From Streptomonospora nanhaiensis (lineage in GTDB: Bacteria; Actinomycetota; Actinomycetes; Streptosporangiales; Streptosporangiaceae), in the NCBI RefSeq assembly GCF_026642255.1, contig NZ_CP113264.1:744001-808000 (forward strand): 64,000 nt of DNA, written 5' to 3'. How positions within the stretch are numbered: position 1 is the stretch's first letter; each line of letters opens with the position of its first letter. The position numbers were made by a program, and so were the translations under genes. This document shows, piece by piece, positions 19,335 through 29,181 of the stretch. The notes under the pieces were generated by a model, which was not told where the DNA came from, made no database searches, and saw only the letters and a list, made by a program, of their open reading frames with translations.

Positions 19335-20279
19335 GTGTCTCACACGACGAAGAACGGCCTCTCCTCACCGTACGTGGAGCTGGACCGGGCGGCCTGGGCG
19401 GCCCTGCGGGCCTCCACACCCCTCTCCCTGACAGAGGCCGACCTGGCAGAGCTCCGCGGTACCACCGACCCCACCTCCCTGGAGGACGTGCGGGACGTCT
19501 ACCTGCCGATGTCGCGCCTGCTGAACCTCTACGTGGGCGCGACCCAGCAGCGGCACGCCGCCGTCCGCGCCTTCCTCGGCGAGGCGGACCGCCCGGCGCC
19601 GTTCATCATCGGCGTCGCGGGCAGCGTCGCCGTGGGCAAGTCCACCACGGCGCGGCTCCTGCGCTCCCTCCTCGCGCAGTGGCCCAACCACCCGAACGTG
19701 GAACTGGTCAGCACCGACAACTTCCTGTACCCCAACTCCGTCCTGGAGTCGCGGGGGCTCATGCGGCGCAAGGGCTTCCCGGAGAGCTACGACCGCCGCG
19801 CGCTCGTGCGCTTCGTGTCGGAGATGAAGGCCGGGGCCGACCGCATCGACATCCCCGTCTACTCCCACCTGAACTACGACATCGTCCCGGGCGAACGGCA
19901 GTCCGTGCACCGCCCCGACATCCTCATCGTCGAGGGCATCAACGTCCTCCAGCCCGCCACCGCGGGACGCCTGGCCGTGGCCGACTTCTTCGACTACTCC
20001 ATCTACGTCGACGCCAAGGTCGAGAACATCCGCAACTGGTACCTCGACCGCTTCCGCGAACTGCGCCGGACCGCGTTCTCCGACCCCCGCTCCTACTTCC
20101 ACCACATGGCCACCACCATCCGCGAGGAAGAGGCCCTGGAGTTCGCCGCCAACACCTGGCGCACCATCAACGAGGTCAACCTCGTCGAGAACATCCGCCC
20201 GACGCGGGGGCGCGCCACCCTCATCCTCTACAAGGGGGACGACCACCGCGTCCGGCGGGTGCGGCTGCGCAAGACCTGA
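19335..20279 (+). CDS. coaA: type I pantothenate kinase
   Basis: Phosphorylates pantothenate, the committed step of CoA synthesis. 314 aa, normal for CoaA. The P-loop is [17 protein letters not shown] (about residues 93-109), followed by [30 protein letters not shown] and IVEGINVLQ, all family landmarks. The GTG at 19335 follows TAGGGT (19321-19326) by 8 nt with no ribosome site, suggesting a leaderless mRNA. It is divergent from glmS. Its stop codon abuts the first copy of a 37-nt direct repeat. Confidence 0.96.
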   Translation: MSHTTKNGLSSPYVELDRAAWAALRASTPLSLTEADLAELRGTTDPTSLEDVRDVYLPMSRLLNLYVGATQQRHAAVRAFLGEADRPAPFIIGVAGSVAVGKSTTARLLRSLLAQWPNHPNVELVSTDNFLYPNSVLESRGLMRRKGFPESYDRRALVRFVSEMKAGADRIDIPVYSHLNYDIVPGERQSVHRPDILIVEGINVLQPATAGRLAVADFFDYSIYVDAKVENIRNWYLDRFRELRRTAFSDPRSYFHHMATTIREEEALEFAANTWRTINEVNLVENIRPTRGRATLILYKGDDHRVRRVRLRKT

Positions 20280-20316
20280 CGGTGTTCTCGGCGAGCTCGC
20301 GGGCTCGCTGCGCGGG
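20280..20316. repeat. 37-nt direct repeat, copy 1
   Basis: Begins on the last base of the coaA stop codon. It is identical over 37 nt to 20414-20450, starting CGGTGTTCTCGGCGAGCTCG. It holds GC-rich dyads (GAGCTC, CGAGCTCG). Confidence 0.8.
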
Positions 20317-20413
20317 CTCGGGGCGCTGGAAGCCAGGGGCCTTCGTCGTCTGCGCCTGTCGCTCGTTCCTCGCTCGCGGCTTGTCTCCTCCTGCAGGACC
20401 CTGGCACGCCCCT

Positions 20414-20450
20414 CGGTGTTCTCGGCGAGCTCGCGGGCTCGCTGCGCGGG
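20414..20450. repeat. 37-nt direct repeat, copy 2
   Basis: Second identical copy, 134 nt from the first, in the 355-nt gap between coaA and the HelD-like gene. The sequence between the copies has GCTCG-rich runs but no gene I can support. It may be a member of a dispersed intergenic family. Confidence 0.8.
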
Positions 20451-20634
20451 AGGCCGGTTTGGCCGGGGCCGGACGGCGGGTTAGTGTGGTCTCTCTTTTC
20501 GGCCGCGCCCCTGCACCGGGTGTCGTGCGCTCTCAAGGATCGGAACGAACCGGGCCCCTCGCGGGCTCCGGGGCGGGACCAGCGCACGCGCGTCGCCGCG
20601 CCACTGTCCCGCCGAACCTCCCGAGGTCTTCGTC

Positions 20635-22806
20635 ATGACCACCACCGATCCCTCCGTGCCCTCGAACGACGCGCTCCAGGCCGAACGCGACCGGCTCACC
20701 GCCGCCCGCGAGGCCCTGCGGCGGATGCGCGAGGAGGTCGCCGGCAGCGAACTCGTGCTGGGCGACGTCGTCAACGACAAGGTCACCAACGCGGCCCTCC
20801 GCCGCGGCCGCGAGCGGCGCCTCGCCGCCCTGGCCGAGGTGCCGGGCGCGCCCCTCTTCTTCGGCCGCCTCGACTTCGACCCCGGCACCGTCTTCTTCGA
20901 CGACGACCCCGGCGGCGCCCCCGCCCCGGACGGCTCCGCCGACGCCGACCGCGTCCAGATCGGCCGCCGCCACATCCACGACAGGTCCGGGCGCCCCATG
21001 GTCCTGGACTGGCGCGCCCCGATCTGCGTCGCCTACTACCGGGCCTCGCCCCAGGACCGGATGTCCGTCCGGGTCCGGCGCCGCTACGGCTTCACCACCG
21101 TCACCCCGGGACCGGACGCCGAACCCGAGGCGCTGCTCACCGCCTTCGAGGACGAGGCGCTGACCGACGCCCCGCCCGAGGCCGGCCAGGGCGGGGGCGA
21201 ACTCCTGAACGCGGAGATCGAGCGCCCCCGCACCGGCCCCATGCGCGACATCGTCGCCACCATCCAGCCCGAGCAGGACGACCTCGTCCGCGCACCGCTC
21301 GGCACCACCCTGTGCGTCCAGGGGGCGCCCGGCACCGGCAAGACCGCGGTGGGCCTGCACCGCATCGCCTTCCTCCTCTACACGGAGCGCGAACGGCTGT
21401 CCCGCAGCGGTGTGGCCATCATCGGGCCCAACCGCTCCTTCCTCTCCTACATCCACGACGTCCTGCCCGCGCTCGGCGAGGTCGACGTCCACCAGACCAC
21501 CGTCACCGAGCTGCTCACCCGCGACCTGCCCGAGCGCTCCCGCCCCGCGGCCGGGTGGATCGGACGGGTCGAGGAGCCCGCCGCCGCCCGGGTCAAGGGC
21601 CGGGCGCGCATGGCCGAGGTCCTGCGCCGCGACCTGTGGTCCCACCTGCGCACCCCGGAGGAGGCCGTCATGGTCCGCCGCGGTTCGCGCCGCTGGCGCC
21701 TGTACCCGGAGGACCTGCGCCCGCTCCTGGACGAGCTCGCCGAGCGGGGCGTCGCCTACGGCTCCGGTCGGGAACTCCTCTCCCACCGCATCGCCCACGC
21801 CGTCCTGAGCCTCATGGAGGGCGAGGGGGAGGCGTGCGACGACCGCACCCACGCGCAGGTGCGCCGCGATCCGGCCGTGCGGTCCGCGGTCACCGCCATG
21901 TGGCCCAAGGCCGACCCGATCAAGCTCGTGCTCGGCCTGCTCACCGACCCCGAACGGCTCGCCCGTGCCGCCGACGGCCTCCTGAGCCCGGAGGAGCAGG
22001 CCGCCGTCCTCCTCCCGGGGCGGCCCCGCGGCCCCCGGAGCGCCCGCTGGTCGGAGGAGGACCTGGCACTCATCGACGAGGCCTCGGCCCTGATCGGGCG
22101 CCCCGCCGGTCTCGGCCACATCGTGGTGGACGAGGCGCAGGACCTGAGCCCGATGCAGTGCCGCGCCGTGGGCCGCCGGTGCGCCTCGGGCTCGCTCACG
22201 GTCCTCGGCGACATCGCCCAGGGCACCAGCCCCTCGGCCGCCGCGAACTGGTCCACGCTCCTGGAACACCTCGGCAAGCCCACCGGCCACCTCAGGGTCC
22301 TGGACCGGGGGTACCGCGTCCCGGCCCAGATCATCGACTTCGCGGCCCGGCTCCTGCCCGCCATCGCCCCCGGGCTCGGCGCCCCGGTGGCGGTGCGCCG
22401 CTCACCCGGGTCGCTCCGTGTCACCCCGGCGGCCGGAGGGCTGGCGGCGGCCGTGGCGGACGCGTGCCGCACCGCACTGGAGGGAGAGGGCTCCGTCGGC
22501 CTCATCGCCGCCGACGCCGGCCTCGCCGCGCTGAGGGCGGACCTCGCCGCCGAGGGCCTGCCCGTACCGCTGCTCGGGGAGGACGGCGCCGGGCTGGACG
22601 CGAGCCGCCTGGTGGCCGTGCCCGCGTCCCTCGCCAAGGGCCTGGAGTTCGACGCCGTCGTGGTCGCCGAGCCCGCCGCGGTGGTCGACGCGGAGGAACG
22701 GGGCGTGAACCGGCTCTACGTGGTGCTCACCCGGGCGGTCAGCACACTGCACGTGGTGCACGAGCGCCCCCTCCCGGAGGCGCTGCGCGACGCCGTCACG
22801 GGCTGA
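20635..22806 (+). CDS. helD: HelD-like RNA polymerase recycling ATPase (UvrD-type)
   Basis: 723 aa superfamily-1 ATPase. The N-terminal coiled arm (residues ~15-65) and the block DRVQIGRRHIHDRSGRPMVL then DWRAPICVAYYRASPQDRMS are typical of actinobacterial HelD proteins, which remove or recycle stalled RNA polymerase. Walker A is GAPGTGKTAVGLHRIAFLL (about residue 231) and Walker B VVDEAQDLSPMQ (about 498). The ATG has GAGG at 8 nt. I looked for a rifampicin-associated element upstream and do not see one. The related HelR rifamycin-resistance clade is possible but the N-terminal blocks fit HelD better. Its 3' end overlaps the convergent DUF998 gene by 11 bp. Confidence 0.88.
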   Translation: MTTTDPSVPSNDALQAERDRLTAAREALRRMREEVAGSELVLGDVVNDKVTNAALRRGRERRLAALAEVPGAPLFFGRLDFDPGTVFFDDDPGGAPAPDGSADADRVQIGRRHIHDRSGRPMVLDWRAPICVAYYRASPQDRMSVRVRRRYGFTTVTPGPDAEPEALLTAFEDEALTDAPPEAGQGGGELLNAEIERPRTGPMRDIVATIQPEQDDLVRAPLGTTLCVQGAPGTGKTAVGLHRIAFLLYTERERLSRSGVAIIGPNRSFLSYIHDVLPALGEVDVHQTTVTELLTRDLPERSRPAAGWIGRVEEPAAARVKGRARMAEVLRRDLWSHLRTPEEAVMVRRGSRRWRLYPEDLRPLLDELAERGVAYGSGRELLSHRIAHAVLSLMEGEGEACDDRTHAQVRRDPAVRSAVTAMWPKADPIKLVLGLLTDPERLARAADGLLSPEEQAAVLLPGRPRGPRSARWSEEDLALIDEASALIGRPAGLGHIVVDEAQDLSPMQCRAVGRRCASGSLTVLGDIAQGTSPSAAANWSTLLEHLGKPTGHLRVLDRGYRVPAQIIDFAARLLPAIAPGLGAPVAVRRSPGSLRVTPAAGGLAAAVADACRTALEGEGSVGLIAADAGLAALRADLAAEGLPVPLLGEDGAGLDASRLVAVPASLAKGLEFDAVVVAEPAAVVDAEERGVNRLYVVLTRAVSTLHVVHERPLPEALRDAVTG

Positions 22807-23515
22807 GGTCCGCGGGCCGGGCGGGCCCGGTGCGCCTCCACGGGCCGCGCAGGAGCCCCGCGGCGAGCAGCCACAGCGCGACCGTCACCAGGTGGGCGCG
22901 CTCCAGCAGGCCGGGGGCGGCGCCGGGGCCGTCCCCGGCCGCCGCCGCGTACACCCGGAAGGCCAGGACCAGGACGGCGACGGCGGCCACCGCCTGGAGC
23001 ACCGCCACGACCGCGACGAGCGGCCACGCCCGGTCCCCGGCCCGGTACCGGTCCACCGCCAGCATCGCGACCCCGACCAGCGCGGCGAGGATGGCGACCA
23101 GGGCGAACACGCCCTGGGCCGCGGTCGTGCCGCCCGCCCCCTCCGCCAGCGACTCCGCCGCGCACGCCGCGTCGGTGGCCACCACGCACCGCCCGGGCAG
23201 CACCGCCGCCACCAGCGAGGCGGCGCCGAACACGGCCATGGACCACCACGAGACCGTGAGCCACGGGACGGTCTCCCGGGCTCCCATGGCCAGCCCCAGC
23301 GCGGCGGCGACCACCACCAGGATGGCGGCCACGCGGTGCGCGCTGTCCAGGAAGCGGCCGAAGGCCGCGTCCGGGTCCGCCAGCGCGCCCTGGGCGGCCG
23401 TCCCGCCGCCGGGGAGGACGACTTCCAGCGTCCACAGGCTGTAGGCGACGGCGGCCGCGACCGCGGCGACCCTGCCGTCCCTGGAGTCCCAGTGCAGCTG
23501 CCCGGAGTTTGGCAT
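22796..23515 (-). CDS. DUF998-like integral membrane protein
   Basis: 239 aa with about six hydrophobic helices. The placement of a loop with cysteines (VLPGRCVVATDAACAAESLA) between helices 3 and 4 and the helix pattern fit the DUF998 family of unknown function. The ATG at 23515 has GGGGG at 5 nt. The region 23516-23737 upstream carries its promoter and that of the divergent Usp gene. There is no catalytic motif. It is convergent with helD with an 11-bp overlap of the coding ends. Confidence 0.75.
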   Translation of the reverse strand: MPNSGQLHWDSRDGRVAAVAAAVAYSLWTLEVVLPGGGTAAQGALADPDAAFGRFLDSAHRVAAILVVVAAALGLAMGARETVPWLTVSWWSMAVFGAASLVAAVLPGRCVVATDAACAAESLAEGAGGTTAAQGVFALVAILAALVGVAMLAVDRYRAGDRAWPLVAVVAVLQAVAAVAVLVLAFRVYAAAAGDGPGAAPGLLERAHLVTVALWLLAAGLLRGPWRRTGPARPADLSP

Positions 23516-23737
23516 CGTGCCCCCTGCTCTCACGGTTGTCCCACCCGTCCCCCGGGCGGGACACACCGGCGAGGTCGCCGTCGAAACACCGCTGTCCTGG
23601 GACCCTACGCTTTTCGGGACCCGACGTCACCCAACTCGCGGCGGCACTGTTATCCGCGGTTGAGTGTTCACCCGGCATCATCGGGGGACACCGGCGGACA
23701 CGCGGGATACGGGACGACCGACGAGAAGGGCGCACGC

Positions 23738-24649
23738 ATGGACGGCGCATCCACGACGCGATGGGTGATCGTGGGGGTCGACGGCACGGAGTCCAGCCGC
23801 CACGCGCTGGAATGGTCGGCGCACCAGGCGGCGCTGCGGGGTCTCGGTCTGCGGATCGTCGCCGCCGCCGGGCCGGTGGCCTCGGCGGGCGTCTTCGGCG
23901 GGCACGGGTGGACCGATCGGGCGGAGCCCCCCGACGAGACCGACACGCAGAACACCGAGAAGCTGCTGGGGTACGCCGGCGACTGGGTCGGGCGGCTCTT
24001 CCCCGAACTCCGTGTGGAGACCCGCCTGTCGTACGCGCGCCCGGTGGAGGCGCTGCTGGCGGAGGCGGCCGCGGAGGGCGCCGTCGCCGTGGTCGTGGGG
24101 TCGCGCGGCCTGAGCGGGATCGTCGCGGCGTTCGTCGGTTCCGTGGGCATCGAACTGGCCGCCCGCTCGCCCGTCCCCGTGGTGGTGCTGCCCCGCGACC
24201 ACGCCGCGGCGCACGGGGTGCGCGGCCGGGTGATCGTCGGCGTCGACGGGTCCGAACCCAGCAGGAGGGCGGCGCACTTCGCCTTCGGGCAGGCGGAGTT
24301 CGCCGGGGCCGAACTGGTCGCGGTGAGCGCCTGGCAGCCCCTGGTGGCGTTCGCCGCCGCGACCGGGCCGATCCCGCCGGAGCTGTTCGACGACGCGACC
24401 GCGGCGGAGGCGGCCCGCCAGGCACTGGAGGACGAGTTGGCGGACGCCCGCCTGAACCACCCGGGCGTGGCGGTGAGCACCCGGGTCGTGCGCGCGCACC
24501 CGGTGGTGGCCCTCCTGGAGGAGGCCACGCCCGCCGACCTCATCGTGGTGGGGTCGCGCGGACGCGGGGGGTTCCGGGGGCTGCTGCTCGGGTCGGTGAG
24601 CCACTCCGTCCTGCACGGCGCGCGCGGCCCGGTCGCGATCCTGCGGTGA
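23738..24649 (+). CDS. tandem universal stress protein (UspA family)
   Basis: 303 aa with two Usp domains (about 8-153 and 163-303). Each carries the ATP-binding pattern G-x2-G-x9-G-S: VVVGSRGLSGIVAAFVGSVG in the first and IVVGSRGRGGFRGLLLGSVS in the second. It is therefore of the ATP-binding type, a cytoplasmic stress or dormancy protein. ATG start with a GAAGG ribosome site. It is monocistronic, followed by a small hairpin (GCCCTTC/GAAGGGC, 24680-24695). Confidence 0.93.
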   Translation: MDGASTTRWVIVGVDGTESSRHALEWSAHQAALRGLGLRIVAAAGPVASAGVFGGHGWTDRAEPPDETDTQNTEKLLGYAGDWVGRLFPELRVETRLSYARPVEALLAEAAAEGAVAVVVGSRGLSGIVAAFVGSVGIELAARSPVPVVVLPRDHAAAHGVRGRVIVGVDGSEPSRRAAHFAFGQAEFAGAELVAVSAWQPLVAFAAATGPIPPELFDDATAAEAARQALEDELADARLNHPGVAVSTRVVRAHPVVALLEEATPADLIVVGSRGRGGFRGLLLGSVSHSVLHGARGPVAILR

Positions 24650-25072
24650 CCCCCGGGGGCGGACGCGCGCCGGGGCGCGGCCCTTCGTGAAGGGCGCGGT
24701 CCCGGCCGCGTAAAGGCGTTTCCGTCGGCTCGCTCCGGTGAAACGATTTCCGGTGGCCGAACAATCGCGGCCCCTATTCTGCGGATATCCGGCGGCCGGA
24801 TCGAATGGGGAGGCCGGGCGGCCGGCACGGGACGCGGGAGCGGGGTCCGAAGGGGCCGGATCCGCGGCAGGGCCCGTGGTGCGGGAGGCGCCCGCACTGC
24901 CGGTGCCCGCGCCCGGGGCGCAGGTTTTTTCGCGCGAAGCCGCAGTTCAGCGGAGAGCCCGGGAAAAGGCTTCCTATTTTACTCGCGGGACAAGGTCCGC
25001 GTCGTCCATACTCTTTTCACTTGCAGTGGCCGCGCCGAACAGCAGAGCAGTCGAGAATCGACGGGGGAAGTC
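24650..25072. other. intergenic region before lipoprotein gene
   Basis: 423 nt without a supported gene. It opens with a weak hairpin at 24680-24695 behind the Usp gene. The last ~100 nt contain an unusual AT-rich run for this genome (TTTTTTCGCGCGAA, CCTATTTTACTCGC), probably the lipoprotein promoter region. Confidence 0.45.
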
Positions 25073-25633
25073 GTGAACGGTTCCGCGAAGGGCGTCCTCG
25101 CCGCCGGAATGGCCGTGTCATGGCTGCTCACCGGTTGCGGCGCCGGCGCCGCAACCGGTGAGGAGGAGCCCGCCGGGCCCGTCGCGGCGACCGGCACCCC
25201 CGAGGCGACCGAGTCGGAGGAGCAGAGGGCGGCACTGGTCGACGGCCAGGCCACCCTGTCCGCCGCCGACCACCCCGTGCTCGGCCTCCTGCTCACCGAC
25301 GGCGGGGGCAACACGCTCTACCTGTTCACCGAGGACGAGGGGGCCGGCCCCACCTGCGTCGAGGAGTGCGCCGCACTGTGGGAGCCCCTGCGCACCGCGG
25401 CCGGGACCGAGGCCGTCCCGATGACCGCCGAGGGCGTGCGCCCCGAGCTGGTCGCGGCGGTTCCCCGGCTGGACGGGGCGCCCCAGGTCACCTACGCCGA
25501 GTGGCCGCTCTACACCTACACGGGCGACGCGGCGCCGGGTGAGGCCAACGGCCAGGGCGCCGACGGGGCCTGGTTCGCGCTGGACGTCTACGGCGGGACG
25601 ATCACCATCCCCGCCGCGGCCCCCCAGGGCTGA
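25073..25633 (+). CDS. COG4315-type lipoprotein (secreted repeat domain)
   Basis: 186 aa lipoprotein. The signal peptide ends in lipobox LLTGC, so Cys22 is the lipidated residue and the protein sits on the outer face of the membrane. After an Ala/Glu/Pro linker come two PF03640-type repeats: LGLLLTDGGGNTLYLFTEDE with CVEECAALWEPL, and VTYAEWPLYTYTGDAAPGE with ANGQGADGAWF. The function of the family is unknown. The GTG at 25073 follows GGGGGAAG. Confidence 0.9.
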   Translation: MNGSAKGVLAAGMAVSWLLTGCGAGAATGEEEPAGPVAATGTPEATESEEQRAALVDGQATLSAADHPVLGLLLTDGGGNTLYLFTEDEGAGPTCVEECAALWEPLRTAAGTEAVPMTAEGVRPELVAAVPRLDGAPQVTYAEWPLYTYTGDAAPGEANGQGADGAWFALDVYGGTITIPAAAPQG

Positions 25634-26156
25634 CCGCCCCCGCGCCGGACCGCCCCGGCGCTCCCGGACCCGACGCCCGCGCGCCTCGCGGCGTCCCCGC
25701 TTCCCGCTTCCCGCTCCCGGGCCCGACCCGGCCTCCGTGCGCCGCCCCGGCTGCCTCCGCGCGCCTCGCGGCGCTCTCCGACCGATCCCGCCTCCCCCCG
25801 CCCCCGACGCCTGCGCGACCGGGTCCGGCCGGTCCGGACGGCCTTCTCCGCCGCCCACCCCTCCCGTCCGCGTCCTGGGCGGACCGGCCCCGCGCGGCGG
25901 TCCGTGCGCGCCCACATGGGCGGATCCGCGATGGGTCCCGAGGCGCCCGCGCCACAGGTCTAGTGGCGGCCCCGGTACCCGGAGACCGGTATGTGACGAA
26001 GAGCACGGTGTGTCGGGAGCGAGGGGGCGGTCTCCGTCCCGACAGGGGAAACCGGCTCCCAGCTGTGTCGGAACGGAGAGCGAACGCGACGTTTCCTGCG
26101 CCTTGGTGGACCACCCGAATCCCTTGCTGTGCAGTGGAAACCGACTCTTCGGCATC
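25634..26156. other. long intergenic region before pckG, no gene seen
   Basis: About 520 nt. The first half is C-rich on the + strand (25640-25870), which could act as a Rho loading region after the lipoprotein gene. It contains a 17-nt direct repeat CCGCGCGCCTCGCGGCG at 25677-25693 and 25757-25773, exactly 80 nt apart. GGTCTAG at 25958-25964 resembles half a DasR box. Frames crossing it are composition artefacts. Confidence 0.45.
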
Positions 26157-26190
26157 ACCGCTATAGACCATTGGCCTATACCAATTGGTC
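26157..26190. promoter_or_regulatory. GntR/DasR-like double site upstream of pckG
   Basis: CGCTATAGACCATTGGC followed at once by CTATACCAATTGGTC, about 60-90 nt before the pckG start. The first part matches the glmS upstream site (CGGTATAGACCATTTGG) at nearly every position. The second carries the inverted half GGTATAGG on the other strand. This is the most AT-rich stretch in the region, so it may also contain the promoter. Confidence 0.5.
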
Positions 26191-26248
26191 ACTGCGGGGG
26201 GTCGTCGTTCATGATGCGAGAGATCTCGACTTTCGTAGAGGAGCCGCT

Positions 26249-28066
26249 GTGACTGCCGTGGGTATCGACGTGGGCGCCGCCCCGACCAAGCACGAGGAAC
26301 TCGTCACCTGGGTCCGTGAGATCGCGGAACTCACCCGGCCGGACGAGGTCGTGTGGTGCGACGGCTCCGACGAGGAGTGGACCCGCCTGACCGACCAGCT
26401 GGTCGAGCAGGGCACCTTCACGCGCCTGAACCCCGAGAAACGCCCCAACAGCTTCTACTGCACCTCCGACCCCAGCGACGTCGCACGGGTCGAGGACCGT
26501 ACCTACATCTGCTCCGAGCGCGAGCAGGACGCGGGCCCGACCAACAACTGGATCGCCCCCGACGAGATGCGCGCCACCTTCGGCGAGGTCTTCGCGGGCG
26601 CCATGCGCGGCCGCACCATGTACGTCGTCCCCTTCTGCATGGGCCCGCTGGGCGGCGACATCTCCCAGCTCGGCGTCGAGATCACCGACTCCCCGTACGT
26701 CGTCGTCTCCATGCGCATCATGGCCCGCATGGGCTCGGCCGCCCTGCGCCTCATCGAGGAGCGCGGCGAGTTCGTCAAGGCCGTCCACTCCGTCGGCGCC
26801 CCGCTGGAGCCCGGCCAGGAGGACGTCGCCTGGCCCTGCAACTCCACCAAGTACATCTCGCACTTCCCCGAGACCCGCGAGATCTGGTCCTACGGCTCCG
26901 GCTACGGCGGCAACGCCCTGCTCGGCAAGAAGTGCTACGCGCTGCGCATCGCCTCGGTGATGGCCCGCGACGAGGGCTGGCTCGCCGAGCACATGCTGAT
27001 CCTCAAGGTCACCTCCCCCGAGGGCGCCTCGCACTACGTCGCCGCCGCCTTCCCGAGCGCCTGCGGCAAGACCAACCTCGCCATGCTCCAGCCGACCATC
27101 CCCGGCTGGAAGGTCGAGACCGTCGGCGACGACATCGCCTGGATGCGCTTCGACGCCCGGGGACGGCTGCGCGCCATCAACCCCGAGGCCGGCTTCTTCG
27201 GCGTCGCGCCCGGCACCGGCGCGAAGACCAACGCCAACGCCATCGACACGCTGTGGGGCAACAGCATCTTCACGAACGTCGCCCTGACCGACGACGGCGA
27301 CGTGTGGTGGGAGGGCCTCACCGAGGAGGCGCCCGCCAACCTGACCGACTGGAAGGGCCGCCCCTGGACCCCGGACTCCGCCGAGCCCGCGGCCCACCCG
27401 AACTCCCGCTTCACCACCCCGGCGGGCCAGGCCCCGACCATCGCCGACGAGTGGGAGGACCCGGCCGGCGTGCCGATCTCGGCCATCCTCTTCGGAGGCC
27501 GCCGCGCCACCGCCGTGCCGCTGGTCAGCGAGTCCTTCGACTGGCAGCACGGCGTGTACCTGGGCGCCAACGTCTCCTCCGAGAAGACCGCGGCGGCCGA
27601 GGGCAAGGTCGGCGAGCTCCGCCGCGACCCGTTCGCCATGCTGCCCTTCTGCGGCTACAACATGGGCGACTACTTCGCCCACTGGCTGAAGGTCGGCGCC
27701 ACGGCCGACCCGGCCGGGCTGCCGAGGATCTTCTACGTGAACTGGTTCCGCAAGGACGCCGACGGCCGCTTCGTGTGGCCCGGCTTCGGCGAGAACAGCC
27801 GCGTCGTCAAGTGGATCTTCGAGCGGCTGGAGGGCACGGCCGAGGCCGTGGAGACCCCGATCGGCTACCTGCCGACCGCCGACGGGATCGACACCGAGGG
27901 CCTGGACCTGTCCGACCGGGACCTGGAGTTCCTGCTCTCCGTCGACCGCGACGTGTGGAAGCAGGAGGCCGCCCTGGTGCCCGAGTTCTTCAAGACCTTC
28001 GGCGACCACCTGCCCGACGAGCTCTGGGACGAGTACCACGCCCTGCTGGCCCGACTGAACCGGTAG
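26249..28066 (+). CDS. pckG: GTP-dependent phosphoenolpyruvate carboxykinase
   Basis: Converts oxaloacetate and GTP to PEP, the gluconeogenic gate. 605 aa, normal for the GTP family. Landmarks: [15 protein letters not shown], the P-loop with the family's reactive Cys [13 protein letters not shown] (about residues 267-279), [10 protein letters not shown], and [20 protein letters not shown] start with GAGGAG at 5-6 nt. Single gene with a strong hairpin 40 nt after the stop. A shared motif with glmS suggests joint control by an amino-sugar or carbon-responsive GntR-type regulator; that part is inference. Confidence 0.97.
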   Translation: MTAVGIDVGAAPTKHEELVTWVREIAELTRPDEVVWCDGSDEEWTRLTDQLVEQGTFTRLNPEKRPNSFYCTSDPSDVARVEDRTYICSEREQDAGPTNNWIAPDEMRATFGEVFAGAMRGRTMYVVPFCMGPLGGDISQLGVEITDSPYVVVSMRIMARMGSAALRLIEERGEFVKAVHSVGAPLEPGQEDVAWPCNSTKYISHFPETREIWSYGSGYGGNALLGKKCYALRIASVMARDEGWLAEHMLILKVTSPEGASHYVAAAFPSACGKTNLAMLQPTIPGWKVETVGDDIAWMRFDARGRLRAINPEAGFFGVAPGTGAKTNANAIDTLWGNSIFTNVALTDDGDVWWEGLTEEAPANLTDWKGRPWTPDSAEPAAHPNSRFTTPAGQAPTIADEWEDPAGVPISAILFGGRRATAVPLVSESFDWQHGVYLGANVSSEKTAAAEGKVGELRRDPFAMLPFCGYNMGDYFAHWLKVGATADPAGLPRIFYVNWFRKDADGRFVWPGFGENSRVVKWIFERLEGTAEAVETPIGYLPTADGIDTEGLDLSDRDLEFLLSVDRDVWKQEAALVPEFFKTFGDHLPDELWDEYHALLARLNR

Positions 28067-28105
28067 GCGTCCGAGCCGCCCCCTTCCGCGCACGGGGCCG
28101 GCGGT

Positions 28106-28143
28106 CGAGGGGGCGCGGGCGCCGCGGCGCCCGCGCCCCCTCG
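28106..28143 (+). terminator. terminator of pckG
   Basis: An 18-bp perfect self-complementary stem (CGAGGGGGCGCGGGCGCC and complement) almost without loop, 40 nt after the pckG stop. The remainder of the 310-nt gap to 28376 shows no gene. Confidence 0.8.
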
Positions 28144-28376
28144 GCGTGTCCGGCCGTCCGCCCGCGCTGTTCTGCGGCGTGCTCCGGTACGCGACCGCCC
28201 GGAGGCGTCCCGGCCCAGGAGCCGGGCGGAGCCCGTGCACGGTCCCGGCGGGCCGTGATCCGCGCTGGTCACGGCGTCGGTGGACATACCGGGACGTTCT
28301 CTCTTTTCCCTGCAACGGGGAGGGGGCCGGTGCTAACGATGGGGTACCGACCCGCCCTCTCCCCCTTGGGAAACCC

Positions 28377-29150
28377 ATGATGACCCTCGCACTCGTCCTT
28401 CTCCTCCTCTTCGCCATGGTGGGCGGCGCCGTGCTCGCCGCCCGGAGGTTCCGCGTCAGCGACGAGTCCTCGGGCGGCGCCGTCGGCGTCGTCATCGCCC
28501 CCTGCGCACTCGCGCTGTACCTCGTGGCGGCCGCCATGGGGGTGGTGATCGCCTGGGAGGACTACACGGCGGCGGAGGACGGCGTGGCCGCGGAGGCCGG
28601 TGCGGCCCAGGCGCTGTACTGGAGCACCACCGCCTTCCCCGAGGACGAGGCGGAGGTGGTGCGCGACCAGCTGCGCCACTACCTGACCACCGTCGTGGAG
28701 GAGGACTGGCCCCGGATGGAGCGGGACGGGGAGCTGAGCGCCGAGGGCGACGACGCCCTCGCCGTCCTGGCCGCGTCGGTCCGGGTGCTGTCGGTCTCCG
28801 ACACGGGGGACGGCCTGGACCGGCTGACCGCCCGGCAGGAGATCACCAACCTCAGCGACGCGCGCATCGAGCGCGGCAACGCGGCGGGGGACGGGGTCCC
28901 GTCCATCCTGCTCGTCATCGCGGCGGTCTCCGCCGTGGCCCTCGCGGTCCTGCCGTTCGTCATGATCGAGCGGGGGGCGAAGGTGGCCTACTTCTGGGCG
29001 TCGGTGAACCTCGTGTTCGTGTTCGCCACGACCCTGCTGCTCTTCTACCTGGGCACCCCGTTCACCGAGGTCCTGGCCAACGATCCCGAGGGGATCGAGG
29101 CGGCGCTGGCCGCCTTCGACCTGGCCGACGACGCGATCGGCGCGCGCTAG
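28377..29150 (+). CDS. DUF4239 / bestrophin-like membrane protein
   Basis: 257 aa. Two N-terminal helices, a soluble segment (about residues 60-170: LYWSTTAFPEDEAEVVRDQL, then RHYLTTVVEEDWPRM) and two C-terminal helices match the DUF4239 family, described as bestrophin-like. The function is unproven, with an ion-channel-like role only suggested. The start is one of two adjacent ATGs (28377 or 28380) with a weak GGGAAA site. No operon partners; an AT-rich inverted repeat follows 32 nt after the stop. Confidence 0.75.
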   Translation: MMTLALVLLLLFAMVGGAVLAARRFRVSDESSGGAVGVVIAPCALALYLVAAAMGVVIAWEDYTAAEDGVAAEAGAAQALYWSTTAFPEDEAEVVRDQLRHYLTTVVEEDWPRMERDGELSAEGDDALAVLAASVRVLSVSDTGDGLDRLTARQEITNLSDARIERGNAAGDGVPSILLVIAAVSAVALAVLPFVMIERGAKVAYFWASVNLVFVFATTLLLFYLGTPFTEVLANDPEGIEAALAAFDLADDAIGAR

Positions 29151-29181
29151 CCGTCCGCCCGTGGCCCCGCTCCCTTCACCG

